Shown here: positions 60,318 to 64,000 of the stretch, piece after piece
Position numbering within the stretch: the stretch's first letter is position 1
Layout of the letters: each line of letters opens with the position of its first letter
The notes under the pieces: model-generated
Seen by the model: only the letters and a program-made list of their open reading frames with translations
Database searches by the model: none
What the model was told of the DNA's origin: nothing
Made by a program: the position numbers and the translations under genes
Source of the DNA: Agromyces soli
Lineage (GTDB): Bacteria; Actinomycetota; Actinomycetes; Actinomycetales; Microbacteriaceae
Direction of reading: 5' to 3'
Assembly (NCBI RefSeq): GCF_022811605.1
Contig: NZ_CP094533.1
Coordinates: forward strand, 2,604,001 to 2,668,000
Length of the DNA stretch: 64,000 bases

Positions 60318-63300
60318 GTGTACCTCAAGAGCCTCACGCTCAAAGGCTTCAAGTCCTTCGCCCAGCCCACGAGCTTCGCGTTCGAGCCCGGGGTGACCTG
60401 CATCGTCGGGCCGAACGGCTCGGGCAAGTCCAACGTCGTCGACGCGCTCGCCTGGGTGATGGGGGAGCAGGGGGCCAAGACCCTCCGCGGCGGCAAGATG
60501 GAGGACGTCATCTTCGCGGGCACCTCGACCCGCGGCCCGCTCGGCCGCGCCGAGGTGAGCCTCACGATCGACAACGCCGACGGCGCTCTGCCGATCGAGT
60601 ACAGCGAGGTCACGATCTCGCGCACCCTGTTCCGCAGCGGGCAGTCGGAGTACGCCATCAACGGCGAGCAGTGCCGGCTCCTCGACGTGCAGGAGCTGCT
60701 GAGCGACTCCGGGCTCGGTCGGGAGATGCACGTCATCGTCGGCCAGGGGCGACTCGACTCGGTGCTGCACGCCAGCCCGGAGGACCGCCGCGGCTTCATC
60801 GAGGAGGCGGCGGGCATTCTGAAGCACCGCCGTCGCAAGGAGAAGACCCTCCGCAAGCTCGAGGCGATGCAGACGAACCTCACGAGGCTCTCCGACCTCG
60901 CGGGCGAGATCCGCCGGCAACTGAAGCCGCTCGGCCGCCAGGCCGAGGTCGCGCGCGAAGCCGCCGGCATCGCCGCCGTCGTCCGCGACGCGAAGGCGCG
61001 CCTGCTCGCCGACGAACTCACCGGCCTGCGCCGGGCGCTCGAGGAGCACGGCCGCAGCGAGCACGAGCGGCACGCCGAGCGGCTCGTCCTGCAGGAGAAG
61101 CTGGAGCAGCACCAGGCCCGCGTCACCGCGCTCGAGCAGACCTTCGAGGGCGACGAGGTCGACCGGGCGCGCTCGCTCGGCTTCGAGCTCGAGCAGGCGC
61201 AGAGCGCGCTGCGCGCCGTCGACACCCTCGCCAGACAGCGCATCGCCCTGCTCGGGGGCCAGGGCGAGACGCAGGACGCGGTGCCGACGGTCAGCCGGCA
61301 GGACATCGTGCAGGCGACCGACGCCCTCGAGGCGCTCCGCGACGGCATCGGCGCCACCGCCGCCGAACTCGACCTCGCGCACGAGGCCACGGGGGTCGCC
61401 CGCGCCGCGCTCGACGAGGTCGACGCCGAGATCGCGAAGCAGAGCGCGCTGGTCTCCGCCTACGATCTCGAGCTCTCCAAGCTCGCCGGCCAGGCCGATT
61501 CGGCCGCGTCGAAGCTCGCCTCCGCCCGCGGCGAGGTCCTCAGGCACGCCAATGCCCTCGAAGCGGCCGACGCCCGACGCGCCGCGGCCGCCGCCGCGCT
61601 CGCCGAGGCCGAGCAGCAGGCCGAGAGCGACGACGCCGGCGAGACCGACCTCGACGAGGCGTACGAGCTCGCCCAGGCGGCCGTGTTCGAGTCCGAGGCC
61701 GAGATCGAGCGCCTCCGCGAGGAGCTGCACGGGCTCGAGCGCGAGCAGGGCGCCCTGCAGGCGCGCACCCAGGCGCTCTCCCTCGCCCTCGACCAGCGAG
61801 ACGGTTCGGCCGCCCTGGTGGCCGCCGGCGTGCCCGGCGTGCGGGGCCTGCTCGCCGAGGGCATGCAGGTGCGCTCCGGTTTCGAGGCCGCGATCGCCGC
61901 GGCGCTCGGCTCGCTCGCCGACTCGGTGCTGGTGGACGACCGGGATGCCGGGTTCCGGGCCGTCGCCGCGGCGGCGGACGGCGATCTCGGCCGCGTCTCG
62001 ATCACCCTCGCCGACGCGGGCGGCGTCCAGACTGCCAGCGCGATACCGGACGTACCAGGGCTCACGCCGGCCGCCGAGGTCGTCACCGCGCCGTCGGGCG
62101 TGCGCGCGCTGCTCGCGGAGGTGCTCGTGGCCGACGACCTCGACGCGGTCCGCGCCGCGGAGCCCGCTCTCGCGAAGCTCGATCGCCCGGTGACGGTGAT
62201 CACTCGCGACGGAACCGTCGTCGGTCGCTTCGTGCTGCGCGGCGGCTCCGGACGGAAGCAGAGCCGCATCGAGCTCGTCGCGGAGCGCGACGAGGCGCAG
62301 AACGCCCTCGACGAGCTGCGCGGCGCGCTCGAGCGCAGCCGTACCGCCCTGGCCGAGGAGCGCACGACGCACGAGCAGGCGAAGCAGGTCTCCAAGCAGG
62401 CGCTCACCGCCCTCCGCGAGTTCGACGCCCAGCTCGCCCAGCGCACGGAACGGCTGAACCGGGCCCGGGTGCAGCTCGAGGCGGCCGACGCCGAGCTCGA
62501 GCGGCTGCGGCAGGCCGCCGCGAGCGCCGAGGGCCGCGTCGGCGAGGCGGAGGCCGCCGCCGAGGCGGGCAAGGCCGCGCACGAGGCCGCCCGCGCGGTG
62601 CCCCGGCCCGTGCTCGACGCCTCGATGCGCGACGGCGCCGTCGCGGCGCTCGACGCGGCACGCGAACGAGAGGTCGAAGCCAAGCTCGCGGTCGAGACGA
62701 TCCGCGAACGGGTGCGCTCCGAGGAGGCGCGCATCGCCCAGCTCGAGCGGCAGTTCGACACCGAGCAGCAGCAGGCGGTCGAGGCCGCTCGCCGCGCCGT
62801 CATCCGTCGTGCCCAGCTCGAGGCGGCGAGCCGCGTCGCCGAGGCGCTGCCCGCGGCGCTCGCCTCCGTCGACGCCTCCGTGGCCGAGGCGCGCGTCGCG
62901 CTCGGCCGGGCCGAGGCCGAGCGGGCCAGCCGTAACGAGCAGCTGCAGGCCGTGCGCCGCGAGGAGGCTCAGGTGCGCGAGCGCCTGCAGTCGGTCACCG
63001 AGGACGTGCACGGCCTCGAGCTGCGGATCTACGAGAAGAAGCTGCACGCGGCCTCGCTCGCCGAGCGCGCCGAGTCCGAGCTCGGCCTCACCGAGGAGGT
63101 CCTCGTCGCCGAGTACGGCCCCGAGCAGGAGGTGCCCCCGGACACCGAGGACGGCGAGGCGACGCCGTACTCCCGCGACGTCCAGCAGCGGCGGCTCGCG
63201 CAGGCGGAGCGGAAGCTCGCCCAGCTCGGCCGGGTGAACCCGCTCGCGCTCGAGGAGTTCGCGGCGCTCGAGCAGCGCCACCAGTTCCTCACCGAGCAGC

Positions 63301-63836
63301 TCACCGACCTCGCGAACACCCGGAAGGACCTGCTGACGATCATCGAGGAGATCGACGGCAAGATGGAGGCGATCTTCCGGGCCGCCTTCGAGGACACCAG
63401 GGACGCGTTCGCCGAGGTCTTCCCGGTGCTCTTCCCCGGCGGCACCGGCAGCATCTTCCTGACGAACCCCGACGACCTGCTGAGCACCGGCATCGAGGTC
63501 AGCGTGAAGCCGGCCGGCAAGAAGATCGAGCGCCTCTCGCTGCTGTCCGGCGGTGAGCGCTCGCTCGCCGCGGTCGCGCTCCTGATGGCGATCTTCAAAG
63601 CGCGCCCCAGCCCGTTCTACATCATGGACGAGGTCGAGGCGGCCCTCGACGACGCGAACCTCGGCCGACTGCTGACCACCTTCGAGTCGCTCCGCGAGGC
63701 GTCCCAGCTCATCGTCATCACGCACCAGAAGCGCACGATGGAGATCGCCGACGCCCTCTACGGCGTCTCGATGCGCCAGGACGGCGTCTCCGCCGTCGTC
63801 GGGCAGCGCGTCCGCGAGGAGCGCGCGGCGAGCTGA
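60318..63836 (+). CDS. smc: Chromosome segregation protein SMC
   Basis: A complete 1,172-residue SMC ATPase, the core of the bacterial condensin. The N-terminal head has MYLKSLTLKGFKSFAQPT and Walker A GPNGSGKSN. A long coiled coil (about 170-490) leads to the hinge near 495-650 (VPGVRGLLAEGMQVRSGFEAAIAAALG). The return coiled coil extends to about 1000. The C-terminal head has the signature LLSGGERSLAAVALLMAIF and Walker B FYIMDEVEAALDDANL. The GTG at 60318 follows GAAGGTGG. A TACGGT hexamer (60280-60285) may be its -10 box. Confidence 0.97.
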   Translation: MYLKSLTLKGFKSFAQPTSFAFEPGVTCIVGPNGSGKSNVVDALAWVMGEQGAKTLRGGKMEDVIFAGTSTRGPLGRAEVSLTIDNADGALPIEYSEVTISRTLFRSGQSEYAINGEQCRLLDVQELLSDSGLGREMHVIVGQGRLDSVLHASPEDRRGFIEEAAGILKHRRRKEKTLRKLEAMQTNLTRLSDLAGEIRRQLKPLGRQAEVAREAAGIAAVVRDAKARLLADELTGLRRALEEHGRSEHERHAERLVLQEKLEQHQARVTALEQTFEGDEVDRARSLGFELEQAQSALRAVDTLARQRIALLGGQGETQDAVPTVSRQDIVQATDALEALRDGIGATAAELDLAHEATGVARAALDEVDAEIAKQSALVSAYDLELSKLAGQADSAASKLASARGEVLRHANALEAADARRAAAAAALAEAEQQAESDDAGETDLDEAYELAQAAVFESEAEIERLREELHGLEREQGALQARTQALSLALDQRDGSAALVAAGVPGVRGLLAEGMQVRSGFEAAIAAALGSLADSVLVDDRDAGFRAVAAAADGDLGRVSITLADAGGVQTASAIPDVPGLTPAAEVVTAPSGVRALLAEVLVADDLDAVRAAEPALAKLDRPVTVITRDGTVVGRFVLRGGSGRKQSRIELVAERDEAQNALDELRGALERSRTALAEERTTHEQAKQVSKQALTALREFDAQLAQRTERLNRARVQLEAADAELERLRQAAASAEGRVGEAEAAAEAGKAAHEAARAVPRPVLDASMRDGAVAALDAAREREVEAKLAVETIRERVRSEEARIAQLERQFDTEQQQAVEAARRAVIRRAQLEAASRVAEALPAALASVDASVAEARVALGRAEAERASRNEQLQAVRREEAQVRERLQSVTEDVHGLELRIYEKKLHAASLAERAESELGLTEEVLVAEYGPEQEVPPDTEDGEATPYSRDVQQRRLAQAERKLAQLGRVNPLALEEFAALEQRHQFLTEQLTDLANTRKDLLTIIEEIDGKMEAIFRAAFEDTRDAFAEVFPVLFPGGTGSIFLTNPDDLLSTGIEVSVKPAGKKIERLSLLSGGERSLAAVALLMAIFKARPSPFYIMDEVEAALDDANLGRLLTTFESLREASQLIVITHQKRTMEIADALYGVSMRQDGVSAVVGQRVREERAAS

Positions 63837-63851
63837 GCGGCGGGCCGCGGC

Positions 63852-63865
63852 GGGGAGCGCTCCCC
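63852..63865 (+). terminator. Weak hairpin after smc
   Basis: GGGGAGCGCTCCCC is a 14-bp perfect palindrome 15 nt after the smc stop, without a loop or T-tract. It is at most a weak terminator and could be chance in such GC-rich DNA. Confidence 0.25.
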
Positions 63866-63900
63866 ATTGCCGCATCCCGACGGATGGCTAGGCTGGCCGC

Positions 63901-64000
63901 ATGAGCACCGTCAGCACCGCACCTCGTTCCGCGCTCCGCGCCCTCGCGATCGTCGCCGCCGTCGCGGCGCCGCTCGCGCTCAGCGGCTGCTTCCCGATCG
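63901..64000 (+). CDS. N-terminus of a predicted lipoprotein, truncated by window end
   Basis: The 33 visible codons encode MSTVSTAPRSALRAL followed by a hydrophobic core and the lipobox ALSGC, then FPI. This is a lipoprotein signal peptide; the mature protein is outside the window. TAGGCT (63889-63894) is exactly 6 nt before the ATG, suggesting a leaderless message. It is not the start of ftsY, which follows smc in many relatives. Confidence 0.7.
   Translation, partial: MSTVSTAPRSALRALAIVAAVAAPLALSGCFPI

Noticed and set aside
60279..63875. A 1,198-codon minus-strand open frame opposite smc
   Set aside because: It is an antisense shadow of smc codon bias. Its Leu/Arg/Gly-rich, domain-free translation and extent beyond both ends of smc are typical of high-GC artefacts.
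63901..64000. Start of ftsY, expected after smc
   Set aside because: The visible codons form a lipoprotein signal peptide ending in LSGC, not an FtsY N-terminus.

Overview
The window is high-GC actinobacterial DNA. Gene content and order point to the order Micrococcales, most likely the family Microbacteriaceae; the genus cannot be told from sequence alone. The pointers are leuCD-murA-plsC-gpsA-ddl, then DUF3515/thiL/rsmD, recG, coaD, yceD-rpmF-rnc-mutM and smc, a C-minus L32 protein, and many genes whose -10 box sits exactly 6 nt before the start codon (probable leaderless mRNAs). I found no insertion sequence, prophage gene, CRISPR array, rRNA gene or gene-free stretch over 300 bases.

Region 1 (1-8333) is a catabolic uptake operon. 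A divergent, truncated GntR regulator faces a CodA-like amidohydrolase, a five-gene Dpp/Opp-type ABC importer and a second amidohydrolase. A clear palindrome lies between the divergent genes. The substrate is unknown. The second amidohydrolase has lost the family's first metal-binding HxH motif.

Region 2 (8334-13815) holds a class A penicillin-binding protein, a small metallo-beta-lactamase-fold protein, a single tRNA-Glu(CUC) with promoter and terminator, a UPF0114 membrane protein, and a TerC-family membrane protein. The terC leader looks like a manganese-sensing yybP-ykoY riboswitch with a translational-ON expression platform.

Region 3 (13816-28979) is a dense, mostly overlapping cluster: PP2C phosphatase, FHA protein, PknB-type receptor kinase, FHA-like plus helix-turn-helix protein, a 1,774-residue Ig/cadherin-like and fibronectin-III surface protein, MoxR ATPase, DUF58 protein, a transglutaminase-fold membrane protein lacking all three catalytic residues, and another FHA protein. 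It looks like a phospho-signalling system tied to a cell-surface assembly and is the best candidate here for a poorly described system. A second MoxR-DUF58-transglutaminase set with an intact Cys/His pair lies at 41221-45912.

Region 4 (28980-48406) is core metabolism and information processing. leuCD is preceded by a 16-codon leader peptide with three consecutive Leu codons and a strong hairpin, an apparent leucine attenuator. leuCD then reads into murA, plsC, gpsA and ddl with touching or overlapping ORFs. DUF3515, thiL, rsmD, a repeat-rich hypothetical protein, recG, coaD, the second MoxR module, yceD, rpmF, rnc and mutM follow.

Region 5 (48438-59083) is a hexuronate-utilisation locus lying between mutM and smc. 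A LacI-type regulator is divergent from an eight-gene operon: uxaC, sugar ABC binding protein, two permeases, an esterase-like hydrolase, uxaE, a fructuronate-reductase-like SDR and manD. Together they would import hexuronates or hexuronate-containing sugars and take both glucuronate and galacturonate to 2-keto-3-deoxygluconate. KDG kinase, KDPG aldolase and the transporter ATPase are not in the window. A two-domain GNAT acetyltransferase, complete smc and the start of a lipoprotein gene close the window.
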